In this document: one piece after another, positions 1 to 6,132 of the stretch | How positions within the stretch are numbered: the first letter of the stretch is position 1 | How the letters are laid out: every line of letters starts with the position of its first letter | Source: Ktedonobacter sp. 13_1_20CM_4_53_11 | Lineage (GTDB): Bacteria; Chloroflexota; Ktedonobacteria; Ktedonobacterales; Ktedonobacteraceae | Length of the DNA: 9,491 nt | Assembly: GCA_001919995.1 (NCBI GenBank) | Contig: MNIY01000167.1 | Location: 1 to 9,491, forward strand | Direction: 5' to 3' | Translations under genes and position numbers: made by a program | Notes under the pieces: generated by a model | What the model saw: the letters and a program-made list of their open reading frames with translations, nothing else | The model's database searches: none | Told to the model about the DNA's origin: nothing

Positions 1-44
1 AGGCAAACGGCACGCACATCCGCGGGCATATGCCCAAAAATCAT
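1..44 (-). CDS. Possible 5' end of a divergent gene, cut by the window edge
   Basis: On the minus strand an ATG at 44-42 opens a frame with no stop down to base 1, reading MIFGHMPADVRAVC and continuing off the window. It is preceded by AGGAG at 58-54 with a 9-nt spacer, which is a good ribosome binding site, and this is the main reason to list it. Fourteen codons are too few to recognise a family. A second minus-strand frame (open from 144, with an ATG at 63-61 reading MPGVAHYDFWAYARG) also runs to the edge, but its ATG has only a weak Shine-Dalgarno sequence. If either is real, it is transcribed divergently from the methyltransferase gene, leaving less than 80 bp for both promoters. Confidence 0.35.
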   Translation of the reverse strand, partial: MIFGHMPADVRAVC

Positions 45-121
45 AGTGGGCCACTCCTGGCATTCCAGCGGCTACCAACAAAAAGTCTTCACGCGTAGTT
101 ATATATGGAGATTCAGCGAAG
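45..121. other. Short region upstream of the methyltransferase gene
   Basis: This stretch separates the methyltransferase start at 122 from the possible divergent start at 44. It contains an AT-rich run around 99-106 (TTATATAT) that could serve as a -10 element in either direction, but I see no convincing -35 hexamer at the right distance. GGAG at 107-110 lies about 11 nt before the ATG at 122 and is the likely, somewhat distant, ribosome binding site. No clear operator or riboswitch is visible. Confidence 0.3.
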
Positions 122-949
122 ATGAAGCCGAAAGTCGCCAAAATTTACTCGGAAAACAATGATTTCCAGTATATTGAAACGCTGCGTAGGAAACGAGAAA
201 AGCGACAGAGGCAGCAAGAGTTTTTTATCGAGGGAGTTCGCCCAATCAACCAGGCTATCAAGCACAATTGGACCATCAATGCATTTGTCTACGCAAGAGA
301 AAAGGGGTTGTCAGATTGGGCTAAAAATATTCTCGCGCACACACCGGCAAAAACCCATTTCGAAGTGCCTCTCCCGCTGCTGGAAAAGCTGAGTAACAAG
401 GCAGAAGCATCCGAGCTCCTGGCCCTGGTTGCCATGCCTGAAGACAGCCTCTCTCGTATTCCCATTGACGAAAATTTGCTTGTCGTGATCTTTGATAGAC
501 CCGCCAGCCCTGGAAACCTTGGGACAATCATTCGTTCGTGTGATGCCTTGAAGGTCGACGGTATGATCATTACAGGTCATGCCGTCGACCTGTATGACCC
601 CGAGACGATCAGCGCCACCACAGGATCTTTATTTGCTTTGCCAGTCGTCAGAATGCCTTCACATAAAGAGCTGTTGCCGTGGTTTGAAATGATCCGAGCC
701 AGGCTTGGCGCTGTCCAGATCGTCGGAAGTAGCGAGAAATCCGAAAATGAAATCTCAACCCATGATTTCACTGCCCCTACGATATTACTCGTTGGCAACG
801 AGACGTGGGGCCTCAGCGCAAGTTACCAGGAACTCTGCGATATTAACGTTAACATACCCATCTATGGTTCTGCCTCTTCTCTGAACGTGGCCTGCGCAAC
901 CTCAATCATGCTATATGAAATTGACAGGCAGAGAAGGAGTATAAGGTAG
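122..949 (+). CDS. SpoU/TrmH-family RNA 2'-O-ribose methyltransferase
   Basis: This is a 275-residue SPOUT-class enzyme that would transfer a methyl group from S-adenosylmethionine to a ribose 2'-OH of rRNA or tRNA in the cytoplasm. An N-terminal substrate-binding domain is suggested by the basic stretch at residues 21-30 followed by EFFIEGVRPINQA (33-45), typical of the SpoU substrate-binding module. The three knot motifs are present: PGNLGTIIRS with Asn132 and Arg138; LLVGNETWGLS with Asn226 and Glu227; and the C-terminal IPIYGSASSLNVACA with Ser253 and Asn255. Length is usual for RlmB or TsnR-like members. ATG 122 is the first usable start in frame, since a stop lies at 44-46. The gene stands alone on the plus strand, convergent with the rest of the window. 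The exact target (23S rRNA or tRNA) cannot be read from the sequence, so no gene symbol is given. Confidence 0.93.
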   Translation: MKPKVAKIYSENNDFQYIETLRRKREKRQRQQEFFIEGVRPINQAIKHNWTINAFVYAREKGLSDWAKNILAHTPAKTHFEVPLPLLEKLSNKAEASELLALVAMPEDSLSRIPIDENLLVVIFDRPASPGNLGTIIRSCDALKVDGMIITGHAVDLYDPETISATTGSLFALPVVRMPSHKELLPWFEMIRARLGAVQIVGSSEKSENEISTHDFTAPTILLVGNETWGLSASYQELCDINVNIPIYGSASSLNVACATSIMLYEIDRQRRSIR

Positions 950-959
950 AGACTCTCCA

Positions 960-974
960 CCAGGGTCGCCCTGG
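960..974 (+). terminator. GC-rich hairpin after the methyltransferase gene
   Basis: CCAGGG (960-965), loop TCG, CCCTGG (969-974) forms a perfect 6-bp stem beginning 10 nt after the methyltransferase stop codon. No T-run follows, so it is not a textbook intrinsic terminator. It may stabilise the mRNA 3' end or belong to the repeat described at 1030-1169, with which it shares sequence: GTCGCCCTGGAG at 965-976 is the exact reverse complement of 1117-1128. Confidence 0.4.
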
Positions 975-1029
975 AGACATCAACCTGAAGGAAATCGGGC
1001 AGAAGAAGCGAGAAAGGAACGGAGGTACC

Positions 1030-1169
1030 GTAGGGGCGGGAGTGGTGTGGATGGGGAGTGGGGACGCCTTGTGTTGTGCGTCGCCCTCGTCCTGGTTCAG
1101 TGAACATATTCCCTTCCTCCAGGGCGACGCAAGCGTCCCCACCCCGCACAACCCTTCCCCCGCCTCTAC
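1030..1169. repeat. Long imperfect inverted repeat in the convergent intergenic gap
   Basis: Nested complementary blocks pair across a centre near 1100: GTAGGGGCGGG (1030-1040) with CCCGCCTCTAC (1159-1169), 10 of 11 plus a G-T wobble; GTGGGGACGC (1058-1067) with GCGTCCCCAC (1133-1142), exact; and GCGTCGCCCT (1078-1087) with AGGGCGACGC (1121-1130), exact. The loop itself holds a small dyad, GTTCA-G-TGAAC (1095-1105). The result is a near-palindrome of about 140 bp with asymmetric internal loops, lying between two convergent genes. It could act as a bidirectional terminator, or be a non-autonomous mobile or REP-like intergenic element. No coding capacity is convincing here. Copy number in the genome cannot be judged from one window. 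Confidence 0.7.
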
Positions 1170-1196
1170 AGATACGAAGCCGCTTCCGAGGCGCCG

Positions 1197-1982
1197 TCAC
1201 ACAATACCTACCCGTGAAAGCCCTTCCTCACGTGGAAAGCGATCAATCGAGTCTCTACGTTTGCTCAGGAGGCGAACGATATTCCCTCCGGTGATGAGGT
1301 CCTCCTGGCGCCGGGGGAGGCCCAGCATTTTTATTTTATAGAGTTCGACTCCGGGATGAAGGAGAGGGCCATCGGAGCCAAAGAGTATTTTGTGTGGACC
1401 CGCACGTTTGACGGCCTGTACCAGGCAATCCCAGTAGCGCACGCCACTGGTGTCGGCGTAAACATTGGGGAAACGGCAGAGCTGGTCAATGAGGTGCATG
1501 TGGGTCATCCAGTCGTCGGCGAAACCACCCAGGTGGGGAATAATGAAGTTCAGGTCCGGGTATTGCGGAGCCAGCATTTCTACCGCGACCAGCCGCCGCA
1601 CCACATCTAAAAGAATAGGCAAGTTGTAGCGCCTGGCAACCTCACAGGCCTCGCGCTTAGGGAATGAGTCCAGGCCATGGATTTTCAGGCCGCGAAAGCC
1701 GTACTCTTCAACGGCGCGACGCACCATCGTCTCGACGCGACCGGCGTCACGGGCAGGATCGATCGAGGCAAAGCCGATCAGTTCGTTGGGATAGCGGCGC
1801 ACGATCTTCGCTAAGCGAGCATTAGCGCTGGCATAATCGCTATTGAAGACGGGGAAAACGATGGTTTTAGCGATACCTGCTGCACGCGCCCGCCTGAGAT
1901 GTGGCTCTATACGCGCCTCGGTATCCCATGGGCCGCGGAATCCGTCCCCCTTGCCCGCGTGGCAGTGGCAATCTATGATCAT
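1197..1982 (-). CDS. Amidohydrolase-2 family metal-dependent hydrolase
   Basis: This 261-residue protein has the layout of a TIM-barrel amidohydrolase of the uronate isomerase/ACMSD-like (amidohydrolase_2) group. The metal-binding DCHCH motif is at the N-terminus (His6, His8). GLKIHG follows at 98-103, then PHLGG with His150 and FGSDGP with Asp204 as the usual catalytic or metal aspartate, ending with GGNIVRLL, a variant of the common ENARRLL ending. The place where many relatives have a His (PVxxH) instead reads LPILLDVV with Asp126, so metal geometry may differ. The substrate is unknown; hydrolysis or decarboxylation of a small carboxylate is typical of the family. The ATG at 1982 overlaps the M20 stop by 4 nt (ATGA), with AGGAG about 9 nt upstream inside the preceding gene, so translation is coupled. 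Confidence 0.88.
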   Translation of the reverse strand: MIIDCHCHAGKGDGFRGPWDTEARIEPHLRRARAAGIAKTIVFPVFNSDYASANARLAKIVRRYPNELIGFASIDPARDAGRVETMVRRAVEEYGFRGLKIHGLDSFPKREACEVARRYNLPILLDVVRRLVAVEMLAPQYPDLNFIIPHLGGFADDWMTHMHLIDQLCRFPNVYADTSGVRYWDCLVQAVKRAGPHKILFGSDGPLLHPGVELYKIKMLGLPRRQEDLITGGNIVRLLSKRRDSIDRFPREEGLSRVGIV

Positions 1983-3376
1983 AGCCGGTACTCCTGCAAA
2001 AAGCGAATAATGGTCTCGATACCGCGAAAGAAGTTTGGCAGGCTGATCTTTTCGTTGGGGGCGTGTATATCGTCGTCGGGCAGCCCAAAGCCAAGCAAAA
2101 TAATGGGCACACCAAAGTACTGCTGTAGATAAGGCACAAAGGGAATGCTGCCGCCGCTGCGTGTGAAGACGGGAGGTACTCCCCAGGTGTGGTAGATAGC
2201 GCGACTGGCCGCAGTGAGAGCCGGGTGGCGGCGCGAGATGATCACGGGAGGAGAGCCGCCCGTGATTTTGAGCCTGGTGGTAACAGCCGGAGGCTTGACC
2301 GTAGTAAAATGGCGGCGCAAAAGATGCGCTATTTCCTCAGGGTTCTGGTCAGGCACGAGGCGCATACTGAGCCGCGCTACTGCCTTTTTTGGGATAACCG
2401 ACTTATTACCCGGTCCGACATAACCACCAAATATACCGTTGACAGTTAAAGCAGGTCTGATAATCATGCGCTCAAACAGGCTATAGCCCTCCTCGCCCCA
2501 ACCCTGGGGTAGATCGAGATCAGTCAAAATGTCTTCATCGGTTGGACCTGCGCAGCGGAGCTCCTGGCGTAGAGCATGAGCCACTTCTCGCACGCGATCA
2601 TAGAAGCCTGGTATCGTGACGCGGCCAGCATGGTTGTGCAATCCGGCGATCATTTCGCAGAGGGCCTGCAAGGGGTTATGTACTGCGCCACCATAGCGAC
2701 CTGAATGAAGGTCGTGACGCGGGCCGCCCACCTCAAGTTCAAAGTTCAAGTTGCCGCGCAGGCCATAGATGATAGATGGGCGTCCCTGACCCAGCATTTC
2801 AGTATCTGATATCAGGACAGCGTCGGCTCGTAGGCGAGCTTCCTCCCGATCTAGCAATGCAGGAAGGTTGGGGCTGTTGATCTCTTCCTCACCCTCTAAC
2901 CAGACTTTGACATTGATGGGCAGCGACCCCACTGTTTTGAGATAGCTTTCGATGGCCTTCAGATGGATGAGAAACTGGCCTTTGTCGTCACTGGCGCCAC
3001 GAGCGAAGAGATTCTGTCCAACGTGGGTAGCCTGAAAAGGGGGAGTACGCCAGTCGCGCAGGGGGTCAACAGGCTGCACATCATAGTGCCCATAGAACAG
3101 CAGCGTCGGTTGGCCGGGTGCCAGCAGCCAGTCGGCATAGACGCTGGGATGCCCACCGTTGGGGCCCGGTAGGATCTGCGCGTGTCGCAAACCAAGCCGT
3201 GTGAGATGTTCTTTCAGCCAGAGAGCCGAAGCTTCGATGTCGCGACGATGTTGGGTCTGGGCAGAGATAGTGGGGAAGGCGAGTAGCTCTGCAAGTTCTC
3301 TTAGCCAACGCTCGCGATTGATTGGCTGATGGCTGTATTGCAGCGGCAAGGTTGTCGTATGTACGATTCCAAGCAA
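1979..3376 (-). CDS. M20-family dipeptidase (carnosinase/CNDP-like)
   Basis: This 465-residue di-zinc metallopeptidase is of the M20 dipeptidase type and probably cleaves dipeptides or other short peptides or amides in the cytoplasm. All signature sites are visible: YGHYDVQP (ligand His97, Asp99), RGASDDKG (bridging Asp130), EGEEEINSP (general base Glu164, ligand Glu165), ISDTEM (ligand Asp191), the dimerisation-lid DLHSG (His224), GGSIPF (408-413) and DDDIHAPNE with ligand His438. Spacing matches human CN2-type enzymes. There is no signal peptide. The start is a TTG at 3376-3374; upstream AAGGAGCAGGAAAG supplies the Shine-Dalgarno, and no ATG competes near the N-terminus. It begins 14 bp after the M15 gene and overlaps the next gene, so it sits inside a minus-strand operon. 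The substrate is not determinable; a role in wall-peptide turnover is only suggested by the neighbours. Confidence 0.93.
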   Translation of the reverse strand: MLGIVHTTTLPLQYSHQPINRERWLRELAELLAFPTISAQTQHRRDIEASALWLKEHLTRLGLRHAQILPGPNGGHPSVYADWLLAPGQPTLLFYGHYDVQPVDPLRDWRTPPFQATHVGQNLFARGASDDKGQFLIHLKAIESYLKTVGSLPINVKVWLEGEEEINSPNLPALLDREEARLRADAVLISDTEMLGQGRPSIIYGLRGNLNFELEVGGPRHDLHSGRYGGAVHNPLQALCEMIAGLHNHAGRVTIPGFYDRVREVAHALRQELRCAGPTDEDILTDLDLPQGWGEEGYSLFERMIIRPALTVNGIFGGYVGPGNKSVIPKKAVARLSMRLVPDQNPEEIAHLLRRHFTTVKPPAVTTRLKITGGSPPVIISRRHPALTAASRAIYHTWGVPPVFTRSGGSIPFVPYLQQYFGVPIILLGFGLPDDDIHAPNEKISLPNFFRGIETIIRFLQEYRL

Positions 3377-3390
3377 GGCTTTCCTGCTCC

Positions 3391-4242
3391 TTACGTCCCT
3401 GTAGCAAACTGGAAATGCATAGGATCAGGGGTGGGGAAAAAGATACCCCAGTGGAAACCGTGGTCTTGAAAGATTTCGACGACAAAGGGATCAGGAAAGA
3501 CACGATTCTGCCTCTGCGCAAACACATCGGGGTTAATGTCGATGGCCAGCCCAAAGGCGTGCATAGACAGATGGGTGGAACCGGCAATATTGCGAAAGAC
3601 AAATGGCCCACTCACTGGTTGAATAGCATCCCACAACCCTTCCGCGGCAACTGACTGGAACAGCCTCTCGAATTGGGGGCGTATTAGTCGATGAACCTGT
3701 ACAGTAGGACTCATGCCTCCGCTATAGAGTCGAAAATGAAAACCACGTGGCGCTCCTGCAGGAACAATATTCGTTTTTGCCCATGCAGTGGGATTGGGTC
3801 TTGGATCGCCAAAGGTAGCAAGAACCTGGGCAAAGTTACCCGGCCGAGCTATGTCATCGGGATTTGTGAAACTTCGCGGCTCACCACGGGGGCGCATCAC
3901 CTTCCAGGTGCGTGGGCCAATAATCCCATCTACATTTAAGCCAACGGCACTCTGCCAGCGAGCTACAGCTTGTGCGAATTCAGACTCACCTGGAGTAAAC
4001 AATCGGAAGCGTAAGTAATAAATGCTGATGGGATCGTAATAGCCGCGCCACACAGTGCTTTCAAAGCGTCTATTTTGTTGTACAGCATGAGCCACCTGGG
4101 CATCATTTAAGAGATTGGGCCCTGTAGAAGCATCAATGGGCTGGCCAAGCCTGACAAGTTGTTGCCGTGGAGGACTGAGTTGTCCTCCTGGTACCTCGTA
4201 AGTAAGAGGCGCTTCAAAAAGCCATGATGTTCGTGTATTCAT
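3391..4242 (-). CDS. Peptidoglycan-binding M15-type (VanY/D,D-carboxypeptidase-like) peptidase
   Basis: This 283-residue protein joins a peptidoglycan-binding segment (about 55-117; FAQAVARWQSAVGLNVDGIIG and RTWKVM are typical of PG_binding_1) to a zinc peptidase of the M15/VanY fold. The catalytic domain shows STHLSMHAFGLAIDIN, matching SxHxxGxAxD with zinc ligands His228 and Asp235, then GFHWG (262-266) and PDPMHFQ with Asp273 and ligand His276. It should cut peptide stems of peptidoglycan as a D,D-carboxypeptidase or, as in phage endolysins, an endopeptidase. No signal peptide or transmembrane segment is evident. The N-terminus instead reads MNTRTSWLFEAPLTYE, resembling the upstream MepA fusion's leader. 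ATG 4242 has GGGAG about 8-9 nt upstream. The gene is 46 bp downstream of the MepA fusion and 14 bp upstream of the M20 gene. Confidence 0.88.
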   Translation of the reverse strand: MNTRTSWLFEAPLTYEVPGGQLSPPRQQLVRLGQPIDASTGPNLLNDAQVAHAVQQNRRFESTVWRGYYDPISIYYLRFRLFTPGESEFAQAVARWQSAVGLNVDGIIGPRTWKVMRPRGEPRSFTNPDDIARPGNFAQVLATFGDPRPNPTAWAKTNIVPAGAPRGFHFRLYSGGMSPTVQVHRLIRPQFERLFQSVAAEGLWDAIQPVSGPFVFRNIAGSTHLSMHAFGLAIDINPDVFAQRQNRVFPDPFVVEIFQDHGFHWGIFFPTPDPMHFQFATGT

Positions 4243-4288
4243 TATGTATTCTCCCTTTCGCTACAACTTGTGAACCGCTTTATCCTTT

Positions 4289-6049
4289 TTATCTTGCGAG
4301 TAGGAACGAGGCTCCTTGAATACGAGGTAGCCAATAGGTGATCGGTACCTGGTCATGTACAATGCTTTGTCGTGGCAATGGCAATGCTACAACAGTCAGA
4401 TTTGACACACCCTCTCGTTGTAGTGACTCTGCAAGCCGTGCTGTTCCACTTTTTCTGATATAGTATATGTACAGCCTTGCGCCCGGATTCCGCCTTGCCC
4501 ACTGTGCCCACTCTGTATCATCACCAGTGTTATATGTGCAGTCGAAGCCCCAACATTCACGAATAAGCGGGGTATAACGCTGATTTGACAGGGCCAATAC
4601 TCTCATAGGATATCCGCCACCAGAGTGGCTTGCAAGTATGATATTGCCAACGGTTGGTGACTGTCCTATGTACGGGCCATACGTAGTGAGTGCAGCCATT
4701 ACCTGATCGTTATAGCGATCAAACCCACCAGCTTGTGTCAAAGCTCCACTGGCAGAGAATTGCCCAAGGGTTGGAGCAACAAGAATAACATTTTTCTGAC
4801 CATTGTTCACACCTTCACGAAATGCTCGTATGGGTTGATGCCAATACCAATTAATCGACCATCCGGGGTCTGGCGGCTGTTGGGGATGTGGGTTAGCTGG
4901 AGTTGCTCGAATTTTGGGAGTTTTAAAACCATGCAGATAGAGAATCAGATCAACGCTCGGCATGGTATGATAATTCTCTGGGATGAAGATGCCCGTCATT
5001 GGACGAGCACGCCCCTCTGAACCCAAACGAATATCGACGAAAAGCGTTGCCTCGGGGAGTTGGTGAAGAGGCGGCTCGATCAGGGCAGGAACTGCCGATG
5101 GTGATGGTGGCAACGGCGGCTGAGGAGTCGGTTGTGGTGGCCGAGGAAGCGGTGATGGACGTGATTGAAGCAACCGCGCCCAGGTTTGTGAGCCCACGAC
5201 TCCATCCACTCTGAGACCCTGTGCTTGCTGATACGCCCGTACAACATCTTGAGTGCGAGAGCCGAACACGCCATCGACGGCTAACTGTCCCAGGCCAGAT
5301 TGAGCACCTTGTGCCATCAGCCACATGTTGAGCCTCGCCTGCAAATCACCCACGGCACCACCACGCGAACCGCGACGCAGTACTGGACGTCGAGTAGACG
5401 GAGATGGTGTAGGCGCAGGAGAAGTTCCTCTTGGTGGAAAGAAACGCACATGGAGATGATCGTCGTGATTAGGCCAGGGTTGAACATCCTGGATAGCGGG
5501 GTCATTGAAGAAAATGTATTGCACCCGCAGAATACCATTTGCGCGAATGAAACGCACTAATTCCTGAGTCAGAGCCCGAGAATAGGTTGGAGAGCGGAAG
5601 GTGATCGGCCCTTGCTTTCCATCATTGCGCATAGGACGAATATCCATATCAACACCTAGACGATGAGATTTGTGTCCCGGCATCGGGCCTCCACCTTGGA
5701 AGCTGATGTCCCTAATATTCATAACCGGGCCATTAGGATGAGCACGTTGCCAGGCTGCTCCGATGGACTGAAGAGCTTGAATCGTTTCAGGTAGCCCAAA
5801 CTGACTACTTGTCGGAGCAGAACTGATAAAGCCTGGACCAGACCTCGGCAAGGGGGTGTTCACCCTGGGATATGGACCAATCCCGCGAGGTCTACCTCTT
5901 CCAGCCGTTTCCCATTCACTCTCACCCCTTCTACGCTTAAATGCTTGAGCGTCAACGCTTTGGCATTCTGGACAGATGCATGTATTTGTATGCTCAGTCA
6001 CAACATGAGCAAGAGCAGCCTCAAACAGTGATGGGCTGTGCATATTCAT
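4289..6049 (-). CDS. MepA-type murein endopeptidase fused to PG-binding and alpha/beta-hydrolase-like domains
   Basis: This 586-residue multidomain protein starts with a LFEA-containing leader and a CxCPxC cluster (Cys24, 26, 29). Residues about 75-206 match penicillin-insensitive murein endopeptidase (M74): GHKSHRLGVDMDI gives His126, His129 and Asp136, and NHDDHLHVRF gives His195, His198 and His200, with the same internal spacing as E. coli MepA. This domain should cut D-Ala-mDAP cross-links. Residues 223-294 are a peptidoglycan-binding domain (VDGVFGSRT, VDGVVGSQTW). A proline-rich linker (298-328) leads to a C-terminal region (about 333-586) resembling an esterase-like alpha/beta hydrolase: YLHGF, SHSGGG with candidate nucleophile Ser476, and possible Asp503 and His565. 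E. coli MepA is only about 274 residues, so this is an enlarged fusion. There is no clear Sec signal. GGGAGGA lies about 8 nt before ATG 6049. The C-terminal assignment is less certain than the first two domains. Confidence 0.87.
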   Translation of the reverse strand: MNMHSPSLFEAALAHVVTEHTNTCICPECQSVDAQAFKRRRGESEWETAGRGRPRGIGPYPRVNTPLPRSGPGFISSAPTSSQFGLPETIQALQSIGAAWQRAHPNGPVMNIRDISFQGGGPMPGHKSHRLGVDMDIRPMRNDGKQGPITFRSPTYSRALTQELVRFIRANGILRVQYIFFNDPAIQDVQPWPNHDDHLHVRFFPPRGTSPAPTPSPSTRRPVLRRGSRGGAVGDLQARLNMWLMAQGAQSGLGQLAVDGVFGSRTQDVVRAYQQAQGLRVDGVVGSQTWARLLQSRPSPLPRPPQPTPQPPLPPSPSAVPALIEPPLHQLPEATLFVDIRLGSEGRARPMTGIFIPENYHTMPSVDLILYLHGFKTPKIRATPANPHPQQPPDPGWSINWYWHQPIRAFREGVNNGQKNVILVAPTLGQFSASGALTQAGGFDRYNDQVMAALTTYGPYIGQSPTVGNIILASHSGGGYPMRVLALSNQRYTPLIRECWGFDCTYNTGDDTEWAQWARRNPGARLYIYYIRKSGTARLAESLQREGVSNLTVVALPLPRQSIVHDQVPITYWLPRIQGASFLLAR

Positions 6050-6082
6050 AGCTAGATTCCTCCCATAACCTCAACATAGTGC

Positions 6083-6117
6083 GGGAGCCTGGTGATGAAT
6101 GATCATCGCCAGGCCCC
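6083..6117 (-). other. Strong intergenic hairpin before the MepA fusion gene
   Basis: GCCTGGTGATGA (6087-6098) and TCATCGCCAGGC (6103-6114) pair around a 4-nt loop with one G-T position, and the stem extends through GGG (6083-6085) with CCC (6115-6117) past one bulged A. It lies in the 83-bp gap between the 392-aa gene and the MepA fusion, and ends about 34 nt before the MepA start. On the minus strand no T-run follows, so it looks more like an attenuating, processing or mRNA-stabilising hairpin, or a REP-like unit, than a full intrinsic terminator. Confidence 0.55.
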
Positions 6118-6132
6118 AACGCTCCATTTATG

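Noticed and set aside
862..1341. Open frames on both strands across the convergent intergenic gap (for example 862-1200 minus and 1042-1341 plus)
   Set aside because: They read through the inverted repeat and the ends of two solid genes, with low-complexity Arg/Pro/Ser-rich translations. The inverted repeat explains the open frames on both strands.
3081..3611. 176-codon minus-strand open frame spanning the M20/M15 junction
   Set aside because: It overlaps two genes with complete catalytic motifs in other frames, and its translation shows no domain or sensible composition.
5070..5160. GGTGGC/GGTGAT-like repetitive stretch on the plus strand
   Set aside because: It is the coding sequence of the proline-rich linker in the MepA fusion; codon-level repetition explains it, so it is not an independent repeat.
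4950..5324. 124-codon minus-strand frame inside the MepA fusion
   Set aside because: It is a shadow of the proline-rich linker and PG-binding region, which is out of frame with it and clearly coding.
4289..6049. N-terminal cysteines of the MepA fusion as a lipoprotein signal
   Set aside because: There is no preceding hydrophobic stretch or lipobox, and the N-terminus is polar and acidic or neutral.
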